From assembly GCF_004354985.1 (NCBI RefSeq), contig NZ_SMSK01000001.1:62001-126000 (forward strand): a DNA stretch of 64,000 nt. The letters run 5' to 3'. Positions 17,881-25,738 of this stretch are shown one piece after another. The notes beneath the pieces are model-generated. The model did no database searches. It was not told where the DNA came from and worked only from the letters and a program-made list of their open reading frames with translations. Each line of letters opens with the position of its first letter. Positions within the stretch are counted from its first letter, which is position 1. The translations under genes were made by a program, and so were the position numbers. The stretch comes from Segetibacter sp. 3557_3. Lineage in GTDB: Bacteria; Bacteroidota; Bacteroidia; Chitinophagales; Chitinophagaceae.

Positions 17881-18282
17881 CCCGAACCTCAACCTGGCTA
17901 ACATCTTAACATCGAGTCTCTCTCTTCCCGCAGGCCCCATTACAGCAAATTTTTCTGTGTAGCCTTTTCATAAATCCAGCAAGCCAAACAGCACTACAAC
18001 TATCCAAATCACCTCTCCTCAACGGTTCACTCGTGGTAATGGTCAGGCAAGCGTGCTGTTGTGGCATTCGTGGTATAACAATGCCTCTCATGACCGGCAG
18101 CATACCTCCAAACTCTGTTTACTACCTTCGCAGCTTGTTTAATCTAAATTTGTCGTTGAGCCCGTTTTGTCTGAATTTACACCCGGTAAGCACGTTATGC
18201 GTATTGGTTGCTTTTGCGGGTCCATCGCTGTGTTTGCCGCTACACCGGGCTCGATCAGGCACTTACTTAAACCAAAGCGAAC
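17881..18282. other. Intergenic, no gene seen
   Basis: About 400 bases. No frame with family resemblance, no strong hairpin and no consensus promoter recognised upstream of the enolase-superfamily gene. Confidence 0.5.
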
Positions 18283-19377
18283 ATGGGTATATCTTCTACC
18301 AAAATACACGACTATAAAGTTTATAAAGCAAAGGCCAGGTTGAAAAAGCCGATTGCTGATGCTACCCATACCTTATACGAGATTTCATTTCTTGTATTGC
18401 GGTTGCAACTTGAAAACGGTATTGTTGGTGAAAGTTACCTGCTGTCGTTCCAGTATTCCCCAAATGCAATCCTCGGTGCTTTAAAGGACTTGTTGCCAGG
18501 CACAATTGGTTACGAGGCTTTCGAGACCGGAAAGGTCTTCCGGATGCACAGTCATGATGCGGAATACTTTGGTAACAACGGGATCAACCGTTGGGCACAG
18601 GCTGCGGTAAACATTGCCATGTGGGATGCCTGGGCAAAAACACTGGAGCAACCTGTTTGGAAATTGTTTGGCTCGCACCACGAGAAATGCGCTATCTATG
18701 GAAGCGGCGGCTGGCTTTCTTACACTACGGATGAGTTAATTACCGAAGTTACCGGCTATAAAGAAAGGGGTTTCCAGGCAGTAAAAATAAAAGTCGGCTC
18801 TTCCGATTGGCGAACCGATGTGCAGCGTTTAAAAAGGGTGCGGGAAGCAGTAGGCGACGACCTGAATATCATGATGGATGCAAACCAGGGCATGCAGTTA
18901 CCGGCAGCGATCCGGCTGGCAAACGCAGCCAATGAACTTGGCATCTACTGGTTTGAGGAGCCACTTGACCACCAGCATTTCGACGGATACCAGGTATTAA
19001 AGGAGCAAACCGGTATTTCCCTGGCTATGGGCGAAAGGGAGTTTGATACCCTGCCATTGGTAGCATTGATTCAACGTAATGCGATCGACATATGGCAACC
19101 CGACATTTTGCGTATTGGTGGGGTGGAAGCCTGGCGCGAAAGTGCCGCACTGGCCAACTGTCATAAACTGCCGATATTGCCCCATTATTACAAAGACTAT
19201 GATGTGCCACTGGTCTGTTCAATTCCAAATGGTGCCGGGGTTGAATTTTTTGACTGGATCGATCCGCTGATTGATCAGCCGATGACCGTAAAAGATGGCT
19301 TTGCATACCCACACAACCGGCCCGGATGGGGTTTCAATTTCATCGATGACCAATTGGAAGCGATCAATGTTCACTAG
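18283..19377 (+). CDS. Mandelate racemase/muconate lactonizing-type enzyme
   Basis: 364 aa enolase-superfamily enzyme. The N-terminal capping domain (~1-125) is followed by the barrel with the mandelate-racemase-subgroup signature: KIK at 168-170, metal ligands Asp199 (MDANQG), Glu225 (YWFEEPL) and Glu251 (GERE), Asp274 in WQPDILRIGG and His301 in LPHYY. These abstract an alpha-proton of a carboxylate with Mg, commonly dehydrating acid sugars or racemising. The substrate cannot be read from the motifs. The start has no Shine-Dalgarno but matches the family N-terminus. No sugar-acid pathway genes adjoin it. Confidence 0.9.
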   Translation: MGISSTKIHDYKVYKAKARLKKPIADATHTLYEISFLVLRLQLENGIVGESYLLSFQYSPNAILGALKDLLPGTIGYEAFETGKVFRMHSHDAEYFGNNGINRWAQAAVNIAMWDAWAKTLEQPVWKLFGSHHEKCAIYGSGGWLSYTTDELITEVTGYKERGFQAVKIKVGSSDWRTDVQRLKRVREAVGDDLNIMMDANQGMQLPAAIRLANAANELGIYWFEEPLDHQHFDGYQVLKEQTGISLAMGEREFDTLPLVALIQRNAIDIWQPDILRIGGVEAWRESAALANCHKLPILPHYYKDYDVPLVCSIPNGAGVEFFDWIDPLIDQPMTVKDGFAYPHNRPGWGFNFIDDQLEAINVH

Positions 19378-19500
19378 CAGTGACCGCTTAGGAGTGTAAT
19401 GGTCGCTTTAACCCCGCTTGCGTTTGACCTTGTAAATATTACATAGCGCCAAACAAATATGGTGATCGGGTGTTTGAATGAAAATCAAACCTTATACGTT

Positions 19501-19734
19501 ATGGCAAAAGCTACTAAAACGCTTAAACAGGGCGACGAGGTGGAGTGGAAAACTCCCCAGGGGAAAACTTCTGGAACAGTTAAGAAAAAGCTTACCGCAC
19601 CAATGAAAATCAAGGGTCATGAAGTAGCCGCATCTGCAGAAAACCCTGAGTACCTGGTCGAAACCAGCAAGAGTAAAAAGCTGGCCGCTCATAAACCGGA
19701 AGCATTGACAAAAAAAACGAAGAAGGATGAGTGA
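19501..19734 (+). CDS. DUF2945 (HVA1/TUDOR-like) protein
   Basis: 77 aa from ATG 19501; an in-frame GTG-type extension to 19459 adds 14 residues outside the domain. TLKQGDEVEWKTPQGKTSGT, VKKKLTAPMKIKGHEVAAS and ENPEYLVETSKSKKLAAHKP follow the DUF2945 pattern, a small SH3/Tudor-like barrel. Function not established, though the family is often stress-linked and neighbours DUF3140. Here a broken DUF3140 gene starts at or just after its stop, which supports an ancestral two-gene operon. Confidence 0.87.
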   Translation: MAKATKTLKQGDEVEWKTPQGKTSGTVKKKLTAPMKIKGHEVAASAENPEYLVETSKSKKLAAHKPEALTKKTKKDE

Positions 19735-20059
19735 TGATGACAAACACACATTAAGCACTTCAGGGAAGCTGTAAACATGCCATCTACGAAATTTGCCGAA
19801 TGGCTTAAGTCGGCGGAGCCAACAGCGTAGGCTTTCGTAAACCAGGAAAAGACGAGTCGGTTGAGCACGAGTCTGGTCGGCACATCGTACAAATACTAAA
19901 CAAACGTCAGGCGGATTATACAGCAGCCCATATCACCCATATGCGTACGGTAGTTGGGTATATTATCGTCACCTTGTACAGCGCCCTGTTGGCGACATCA
20001 GCCATACAAATTGGCGTTACAGCCTGGTGAACCGGGGATACGATCGGAGCATAAGGTAA
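19734..20059 (+). pseudogene. Frameshifted DUF3140 gene remnant
   Basis: Reading across three frames restores a DUF3140 protein. Frame A from 19750 gives IKHFREAVNMPSTKFAEWLK and ends at a TAG at 19828. Frame B from 19827 gives VGFRKPGKDESVEHESGRHI then VQILNKRQADYT and HMRTVVGYI. Frame C from 19967 gives RHLVQRPVGDISHTNWRYSL then VNRGYD, stopping at 20059. These match the family signature (FxxAVNM, WL, ESxGHxSGRRIVxIL, HMRKVVGYVxRHLAQRP, WRYSLxNWGHD). A possible ATG at 19734 overlaps the DUF2945 stop and needs one more frame change. DUF3140 usually follows DUF2945. Either a decayed gene or sequencing indels. Confidence 0.8.
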
Positions 20060-20286
20060 TGCTATAGCGTCTTGCAGTTGCCCGTGGGAGAGCCTGAAGA
20101 GCTGGGTTCGACTCGTCCTAATTTATTGTTCCTAAGCTTGTTTATACCTGGCCGTGCGGTTTCCAGGAACTTGTCAGCGGGCTCTTCCGGGTGGCATAGC
20201 TTATACTGTGTAATCATCATGCATGGCATTGTTTTTTAAGGTGTATTGTACAATTAAACATTCAACCACGTTTAAAACACCGTTTT

Positions 20287-20961
20287 ATGAATTACGAATC
20301 AACAGACTTTAACGACGACCATTATGTTTCAACAACTAGTGGAGACTCAAACGATATCACAAAACTGGTAATTGGCGCCCTCGCCGGGGCCGCTGTAGGC
20401 TCGCTTGTAGCAGGTGCTTTTACCGAAAAAGGTGTGGAAATTAGGCACCGCGCAGCCGAGAGCGGAAAGAAAGTTGCTGACAACCTGAAGCACAAGGTGT
20501 CTGGGGTGACCGACGCTGTAGCAAACAAATTTGAGGCAGCAAAAGAAGGTGCAGCAGACCTGATCGAAAAAGGAAAACAGAAGTTGGGAATGTCAAAAGG
20601 TAGCAGTACTGGTTCATCTTATCCCAACGAAAATAATTATGCTACCAGTAGCTTATACGAGTCAGACTATTCTGACGAGGATCATAACAACAAGTTGCTG
20701 GTGAGCGCAGTCATCGCAGGTGTTGCAGGCGCTATCATCTGGAGTTTGACAACTGAAAAAGGTAAACAGACCAGGACACGCTTAGCAGCAAAAGGTAAAG
20801 AACTCGCCCATAACCTTCAGGAGAAAGCCTCCCATTTGCAGGAAGAGTATAGCGAGACCATAGACGCAGCAAAAGACATCGCTGTAGACCTGATTAAAAA
20901 AGAATTTGGTCGTTCAGGTGATGAGGGAAATGCCTCTACTACCGGTTCCGCTCATCCATAA
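20287..20961 (+). CDS. Duplicated YtxH-like stress protein
   Basis: 224 aa built from two similar halves. Each has a glycine/alanine-rich hydrophobic helix (LVIGALAGAAVGSLVAGAF at ~27-45; LLVSAVIAGVAGAIIWSL at ~138-155), then TEKGxxxRxRxAxxGKxxAxNL and an amphipathic helix (DAVANKFEAAKEGAADLIEK; YSETIDAAKDIAVDLIKKEF). YtxH-domain proteins usually have one such unit of about 100 aa and are stress-induced, membrane-associated proteins of unknown mechanism. The tandem arrangement suggests internal duplication. A strong hairpin lies downstream at 21031-21061. Confidence 0.8.
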   Translation: MNYESTDFNDDHYVSTTSGDSNDITKLVIGALAGAAVGSLVAGAFTEKGVEIRHRAAESGKKVADNLKHKVSGVTDAVANKFEAAKEGAADLIEKGKQKLGMSKGSSTGSSYPNENNYATSSLYESDYSDEDHNNKLLVSAVIAGVAGAIIWSLTTEKGKQTRTRLAAKGKELAHNLQEKASHLQEEYSETIDAAKDIAVDLIKKEFGRSGDEGNASTTGSAHP

Positions 20962-21351
20962 GCTAGTTGACACCTTAGTTTAAGGCAGGCGAATATTAGC
21001 CTTAAATACCGTACCATTGGGGTCTATGATAAAGGGCTGCTTCGAACCGAAGCAGCCCTTTATGTTTTTACTGAATTAGCGGTTGCTGTAAAGCAAAAAC
21101 TTGGTCGTAGCGTGCAATGATTAGTTGATTTTGAACCTGGATCAGGCAATCATTTATTTGTAAGCGGTTAAAACAAACCTGTTCCAATTTCAGGTTATCT
21201 TGTGCATGTCTGTTTTATTCAATATATGCCAATACGTGATGCATTGGCGATATCTTTTTGTTTATAAATTAGAAGCCGTCATCTTATTACGGGCGTAATT
21301 ATCCATGCTGGATTTGCACCTACAATGCCTTTTTCAACCAACCAATATTAT
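20962..21351. other. Intergenic with terminator hairpin
   Basis: About 390 bases. Apart from the hairpin at 21031-21061 I see only A/T-rich leader DNA for the following lipoprotein gene. Confidence 0.5.
21031..21068 (+). terminator. Strong hairpin terminator
   Basis: A perfect 13-bp stem AAAGGGCTGCTTC (21031-21043) / GAAGCAGCCCTTT (21049-21061) with a 5-nt loop, followed by TATGTTTTT. It lies 70 bases after the YtxH-like gene. Confidence 0.8.
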
Positions 21352-22038
21352 ATGAACAAACTATTTTATTTTACGCTCACTGTGCTTGTACTGTTGTCGG
21401 GATGCAAAAATACCCCGGTGGCAAAAGGGGAGGAATGTTCAGTAAAACTTCCGGGTATTGAGTTCACGAAGTCCCTTAATAACGCCAGCTCATTGGTAAG
21501 TATAGAAAGCGGCAGGCTCATCCTTAAAGCCAATGCCAAATCCGACAACTTCAATGATCCCGACGGAAAGCTTTCCAATAACACCGCTCCTGTGCTGCTT
21601 GCCCGGCTCGATAACAGCAAGCCTTTCACGTTTATAAGTAAGGTCACACCAACTTTCAACGATGTTTACGACGCCGGCACGATGTACATCTATATGAACC
21701 AGAACAAATGGTTCAAGTTTGCATTCGAGCGGGATGAAAGGATGCTTACCCGTGCAGTAACCGTGCGAACCATCGAAACTTCGGACGATAACAACCATGA
21801 TGTGATTGACAGCGCAAGCATGTACATGAAGATCTCTTCAGACACAAAAACGATTGGCTTTTACTATTCAATCGACAAAAAAACCTGGCAATTGGTTAGG
21901 CTATTCCGTAACGATTACCCGGCTGAGGCCTGGATAGGTGTCAGTACACAGGCCCCTGTCGGTAATGGAACAAGCGCTGTTTTTGAAGATTTTTCGTTAA
22001 CGCAAAACAGCATCAAAGATTTTCGCATGGGAATATAA
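21352..22038 (+). CDS. DUF1349 lipoprotein, concanavalin-like fold
   Basis: 228 aa from ATG 21352, which gives a lipoprotein signal peptide (MNKLFYFTLTVLVLLSGC); the frame start at 21325 would bury it. The mature protein matches DUF1349, a concanavalin-type beta-sandwich: FTFISKVTPTFNDVYDAGTM, MNQNKWFKFAFERDE, WQLVRLFRND, WIGVSTQAPVGNGTSAVFED. These domains often bind or hydrolyse carbohydrate, but the role is not assigned. Probably surface- or periplasm-anchored through Cys18 of the signal peptide. Confidence 0.85.
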   Translation: MNKLFYFTLTVLVLLSGCKNTPVAKGEECSVKLPGIEFTKSLNNASSLVSIESGRLILKANAKSDNFNDPDGKLSNNTAPVLLARLDNSKPFTFISKVTPTFNDVYDAGTMYIYMNQNKWFKFAFERDERMLTRAVTVRTIETSDDNNHDVIDSASMYMKISSDTKTIGFYYSIDKKTWQLVRLFRNDYPAEAWIGVSTQAPVGNGTSAVFEDFSLTQNSIKDFRMGI

Positions 22039-22208
22039 TTCCCGAAATGCTTTACCAATCACTACAACAGGCTCAGTAATCCGGGTCACATAATTGTTGC
22101 TGCCCACGGTGCGCAGTGCTTACCTATTGTGCCACCAGCCACTACAGGAATGGCTCGCCCGGTAATCACAGTATTGGGTCGCTCGCTTAATTAACAACAA
22201 CTTTCCCA

Positions 22209-22688
22209 ATGGTGCTATCCAACAAGCTTGTGGTCCTTCACCCCCTAACCATTGCTGATCACACAGCCTTTTTTCGGGTTAATACGCACCCGGAGGTAAG
22301 CAAGTATTTCGACGAAGGAGCTTTAAAGGGGAATGAAACGTCGTTAGAATTTACGCTACGGCTCATCAGGAGCTGCGAATACATCTTTACCATAAGGTCA
22401 ATAGAAAAACCAGGTCTCATAATTGGCGACTGTGCGTTGCACGATTGGAACAAACAAGCAAACGAAATAGAGATGGGTGGCGCACTACTTCCTGAATATT
22501 GGGGACTTGGACTAATGCAATCAGCGCTGGACCTGCTTACCCACTTTGCCAACCAGGAATTGGGAATAAAAACCGTATTGGCCTCGACAACTTCAGCGAA
22601 TTCGAAAGCCATACGCCTCATAGAAAAGATGGGTTTTAAAAAGACATCGGCCGATGATGTAAATACCATGTTTCGTAAAGTGGTTTGA
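22209..22688 (+). CDS. GNAT acetyltransferase, RimJ/RimL-like
   Basis: 159 aa N-acetyltransferase. The N-terminus LVVLHPLTIADHTAFFRVN and EVSKYFDEG are typical of the RimJ/RimL branch; IIGDCALHDWNKQANEIEMG then ALLPEYWGLGLMQSAL hold the acetyl-CoA-binding beta4/alpha3 region (GLGLMQ in place of RGKGxG/A), and SANSKAIRLIEKMGFKKTS is the C-terminal motif B. These enzymes acetylate amino groups of proteins, antibiotics or metabolites; the acceptor is unknown. Stand-alone, cytoplasmic. Confidence 0.88.
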   Translation: MVLSNKLVVLHPLTIADHTAFFRVNTHPEVSKYFDEGALKGNETSLEFTLRLIRSCEYIFTIRSIEKPGLIIGDCALHDWNKQANEIEMGGALLPEYWGLGLMQSALDLLTHFANQELGIKTVLASTTSANSKAIRLIEKMGFKKTSADDVNTMFRKVV

Positions 22689-22735
22689 TTGCATCTGAAC
22701 GGGGTAGTTGAAGCAAATAGCAGCTTATATTTTTG

Positions 22736-22876
22736 GGCGTGCCCCCCAACAGGGGTTGGGGTCGGGCTTTTGTTCCAAGTCCTCACCCCGCTAAGGCGGG
22801 GCTGCGGGCTTTCCACGCAATCCCTCACGCGGGCTCACGATCTCGAATTTTTGCTCGTGAGCCCGTGTGATCACAC
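22736..22876. repeat. Palindromic intergenic repeat tract
   Basis: Three nested or adjacent palindromes: CCCCAAC...GTTGGGG near 22748-22766, CCCCGC...GCGGGG near 22788-22802, and a 15-bp arm pair 22826-22840 / 22855-22869 that includes the perfect 10-bp GGGCTCACGA (22831-22840) / TCGTGAGCCC (22855-22864). The start (GGCGTGCCCC ... GGTCGGGCTTT) and the CCACGCAATCCCTCACGC segment resemble REP-like intergenic repeats common in Bacteroidota genomes. A 12-base perfect palindrome GTGTGATCACAC closes it at 22865-22876. No coding content. Confidence 0.65.
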
Positions 22877-22981
22877 ACGTATGCTTACCTGCATGGGAAT
22901 GGTAGCGGACTTATTCCTATTTCTGCTACGAAGCAGTATGGAAATTGCCTAGCTTCTGTATCTATGCAGGAAACATACAAG

Positions 22982-23239
22982 ATGAAGTACCTGATCTTAG
23001 CCATCCTGGTAACGAGTTTTTCCACACGCTGCATTGCTCAAAAACAGGCAGACTCCACTACCGTGAAGTTTAAACCACCGGTCATCGTAAAAAATGACGA
23101 AGCTCCGCGGCATCAAAAGGGTAGAATAGTAAAGTTCAATCCGCCTACAATAGTTCGCGATAAGCCATCCCGAAAAAAGGCGCAAAAGCCTGTACGTTTT
23201 AAACCTCCGGTAATCGTGAAAGATTCCGTGGAGAACTAG
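22982..23239 (+). CDS. Small exported protein with three VKFKPPVIVK repeats
   Basis: 85 aa from ATG 22982; the frame can extend to 22964, but the shorter start gives a cleaner signal peptide (MKYLILAILVTSFSTRCIAQ). The mature ~65 residues are three copies of one motif separated by basic linkers: VKFKPPVIVKN, VKFNPPTIVRD, VRFKPPVIVKD. Linkers contain KG, PSRKKAQK. No Cys in the mature part and no membrane segment. I do not recognise a family. Repeat spacing of about 22 residues suggests beta-strand or polyproline-like units exported to the periplasm or surface. It lies directly after a palindromic repeat tract. Confidence 0.65.
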   Translation: MKYLILAILVTSFSTRCIAQKQADSTTVKFKPPVIVKNDEAPRHQKGRIVKFNPPTIVRDKPSRKKAQKPVRFKPPVIVKDSVEN

Positions 23240-23477
23240 GGTGATGACCTGGCAAGTGGGGACAGTAAGGCAGGCATACTTTACTGTTCCGATATGTTGG
23301 AAAAAGCATACTTGTGAAACCGAAGGGAAGTAGTTTGATGGACCTTAGGAGGGCTTTCCTGCGGGTTACCAAGGTATGCACTATTCAATGCATCTAAGCC
23401 TGAAAATACCTGGATCGGTTAAGGTCAGCCTGCCGTTACCTGTTGCAAATATCACACTCCAGACACGCTAATCGCTT

Positions 23478-23486
23478 TAGATTTGC
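23478..23486 (+). promoter_or_regulatory. Consensus -7 box next to start codon
   Basis: TAGATTTGC is a perfect match to the Bacteroidota -7 consensus TAnnTTTGY, ending 3 bases before the ATG at 23490. No TTTG at the usual -33 spacing is seen. If real, the mRNA would be nearly leaderless. Confidence 0.3.
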
Positions 23487-23489
23487 GCC

Positions 23490-24278
23490 ATGGAAGCTGC
23501 GGGATATATCGCATCATTGTTTATTGGGGTTACCCTCGGCCTTATTGGTGGAGGCGGTTCTATTTTAACCGTGCCCGTGTTGGTTTACCTGTTTGCTATT
23601 TCACCTACAATTGCCATTTCTTACTCGCTGTTTATTGTAGGCTTAACAAGCCTGATAGGTGCATTCAATAATTATCGAAAGGGTCTGGTCAATTTCAGAA
23701 CGGTACTGCTATTTGGATCATCTTCTATAACCACGGTGTTTATCGCCCGTAAGTTTATAATTCCTTTTCTGCCCGATGTGTTTTTTACCATTGGTCATTT
23801 CAAAGTTACCCATAGCCTTTTTGTAATGGTCGTATTTGCCATGCTGATGTTAGCTGCTTCAGGCTCTATGATCAGCAGCAGGAATATCGAACCAGGCGAA
23901 AGGATGAACGCCAAACCAGCGAGGTTAGTAGCATACGGATTTATGATTGGCCTTGTTACGGGTTTTCTCGGCGCGGGCGGAGGATTCCTGTTAATTCCTG
24001 CTTTGGTTTTACTTATGAAGTTGCCAATCAAAGAAGCGATCGGCACATCTCTCTTAATCATTGCACTAAATTCGCTCATTGGTTTCGTGGGCGACATTGG
24101 CCGCCACCCAATCGATTGGATGTTTATTATGCTTATTTCAGCCATTGCCATCGCAGGAATTTTCATTGGCGGGTATTTCAACCAGCGGGTAAATAGCGAA
24201 AAGTTGAAAAAAGGGTTTGGCTGGTTCGTGCTGGTGATGGGCATTTACATTATCATCAGGGAAACCATCCTGAACTAG
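23490..24278 (+). CDS. TauE/SafE sulfite exporter-family protein
   Basis: 262 aa, about eight membrane helices in two repeats. Each repeat starts with the family's glycine signature: GVTLGLIGGGGSILTVPVLV (~13-32) and GLVTGFLGAGGGFLLIPALV (~154-173). The family exports sulfite, sulfoacetate or related anions across the inner membrane. The next gene, 52 bases on, encodes a persulfide dioxygenase-rhodanese fusion, whose product is sulfite. The pair therefore reads as a sulfide/persulfide detoxification unit: oxidise to sulfite, then export. That coupling is inference; TauE proteins vary in substrate. Confidence 0.9.
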   Translation: MEAAGYIASLFIGVTLGLIGGGGSILTVPVLVYLFAISPTIAISYSLFIVGLTSLIGAFNNYRKGLVNFRTVLLFGSSSITTVFIARKFIIPFLPDVFFTIGHFKVTHSLFVMVVFAMLMLAASGSMISSRNIEPGERMNAKPARLVAYGFMIGLVTGFLGAGGGFLLIPALVLLMKLPIKEAIGTSLLIIALNSLIGFVGDIGRHPIDWMFIMLISAIAIAGIFIGGYFNQRVNSEKLKKGFGWFVLVMGIYIIIRETILN

Positions 24279-24330
24279 GCTCGCAGGTTTGGTCCTGATC
24301 AGCGTAGGTTTGCTTAAAACCGCTACCACC

Positions 24331-25692
24331 ATGCAAATACGACAATGGGAAGATGAGGACCTTGCGCAATTTAGCTACGCAATACTCAGCGACTGTGAAC
24401 GCAAGATTATTCTGGTCGACCCGCTTCGTGATCCGAAACAATACCTCGATTATGCTGAGCAGAACCATGCTTCCATTACGGGTATCCTTGAAACACATCC
24501 CCATGCTGACTTTGTAAGCGGGCATGCAGAACTCAGCAATATCACCGGCGCAAACATATATACGGGCAACCTGGCCCGGGCGGCATATCCGCACATCCCG
24601 GTATTTGACGCAGACACTATTGAACTTGGAAAAATTACACTCAGGATTTTACATACCCCCGGCCACTCAGCCGATAGTATCTCCATTTTAATGGAACACG
24701 GTGGGCGTCAAAAAGCCCTATTTACAGGGGATACGCTCTTTATTGGCGACTGCGGCCGGCCAGACTTACGTGAGGAACCAGGTAAGCCAAACAGCATGAA
24801 GGTGGAGCTCGCCCGGCAGATGTATCACACTTTAAGAGACAAGTATATGGATCTTAAAGATGATGTTGTCGTTTATCCTGCTCATGGTGCCGGTAGTTTA
24901 TGTGGGAAAGGCATCAGCAAAGCCAGCAGCAGTACAATAGGGCAGGAGAAGCACGCAAATTGGTCGCTTCAACCCATGTCGGAAAGCGAGTTTATACAAG
25001 CTTTGTTAAGCGACCAACCATTCGTGCCCGCTTACTTTCCCTACGATGTAGCCTTAAACCTTGAAGGTGCACCAGCATTCAGAAAGAGTATACAGGCCGT
25101 CAAATCAGGTGATCCGATAAGAAATGACCATGATGCTAAAAGGCTGGATGCCGGCACGATCATCATCGACGCCAGAAATGAACGCGCGTATAAATTGGGG
25201 CACCTGCCCAATGCCATAAATCTGATGGAAGGTCCAAAGTTTGAAACGTGGTTAGGCAGTGTAATAAAGCCACATGAATCTTTTTACCTGGCAGGCGATA
25301 ATACAACCCAGTTACAACACCTGCTGGAGCGCGCAGCAGCTATAGGTTATGAACCACAGATACAGGAAACCTTTGTTATAGAGAATGCACCGGGAACCTC
25401 ACCGATTCTCGATGTTGAGGTATTCAGGCAACGGGTAGAGCACTATACAATTGTTGATGTCAGGAATACTTCGGAGGTGAAAGATGGAAAAGTATTTCAA
25501 ACGAGCCTGCCAATTCCCTTGCACGAATTACGAGACAGGTTGGATGAGATACCTGTTGACAAACCAATCGTGGTACACTGCGCCGGCGGGTATCGCAGCG
25601 CAGCAGGGGCTTCGATTATCCAAGTTAAGCTAAACGGGAACATCCCTGTATTCGACCTTGGCGATGCGGTGAAAGCATTTCAACATGCCTGA
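24331..25692 (+). CDS. Persulfide dioxygenase-rhodanese fusion
   Basis: 453 aa from ATG 24331 (MQIRQWEDEDLAQFSYAI, the usual ETHE1-type start); the open frame to 24289 adds residues not conserved. Residues ~1-240 are an MBL-fold domain: THPHADFVSGH, LHTPGHS, FTGDTLFIGDCGRPDL, and YPAHGAGSLCG, which supply the iron ligands of persulfide dioxygenases. Two rhodanese domains follow. The first (~250-345; IIIDARNERAYKLGHLPNAI) has AGDNTT in place of the Cys loop and is probably structural. The second (~360-453; VDVRNTSEVKDG, VVHCAGGYRSAAG) keeps the catalytic Cys. Expected role: oxidise glutathione or protein persulfide to sulfite. Follows the TauE exporter on the same strand. Confidence 0.9.
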   Translation: MQIRQWEDEDLAQFSYAILSDCERKIILVDPLRDPKQYLDYAEQNHASITGILETHPHADFVSGHAELSNITGANIYTGNLARAAYPHIPVFDADTIELGKITLRILHTPGHSADSISILMEHGGRQKALFTGDTLFIGDCGRPDLREEPGKPNSMKVELARQMYHTLRDKYMDLKDDVVVYPAHGAGSLCGKGISKASSSTIGQEKHANWSLQPMSESEFIQALLSDQPFVPAYFPYDVALNLEGAPAFRKSIQAVKSGDPIRNDHDAKRLDAGTIIIDARNERAYKLGHLPNAINLMEGPKFETWLGSVIKPHESFYLAGDNTTQLQHLLERAAAIGYEPQIQETFVIENAPGTSPILDVEVFRQRVEHYTIVDVRNTSEVKDGKVFQTSLPIPLHELRDRLDEIPVDKPIVVHCAGGYRSAAGASIIQVKLNGNIPVFDLGDAVKAFQHA

Positions 25693-25738
25693 TTGGGATT
25701 GTAGTGCTGCGTTCCAAAGTCTATTGGCAGCATGGGCG

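Noticed and set aside
20090-20128. tRNA-like GGTTCGACTC near the DUF3140 remnant
   Set aside because: The T-loop resembles a tRNA but the flanking arms do not pair, and no acceptor stem or anticodon arm is found.
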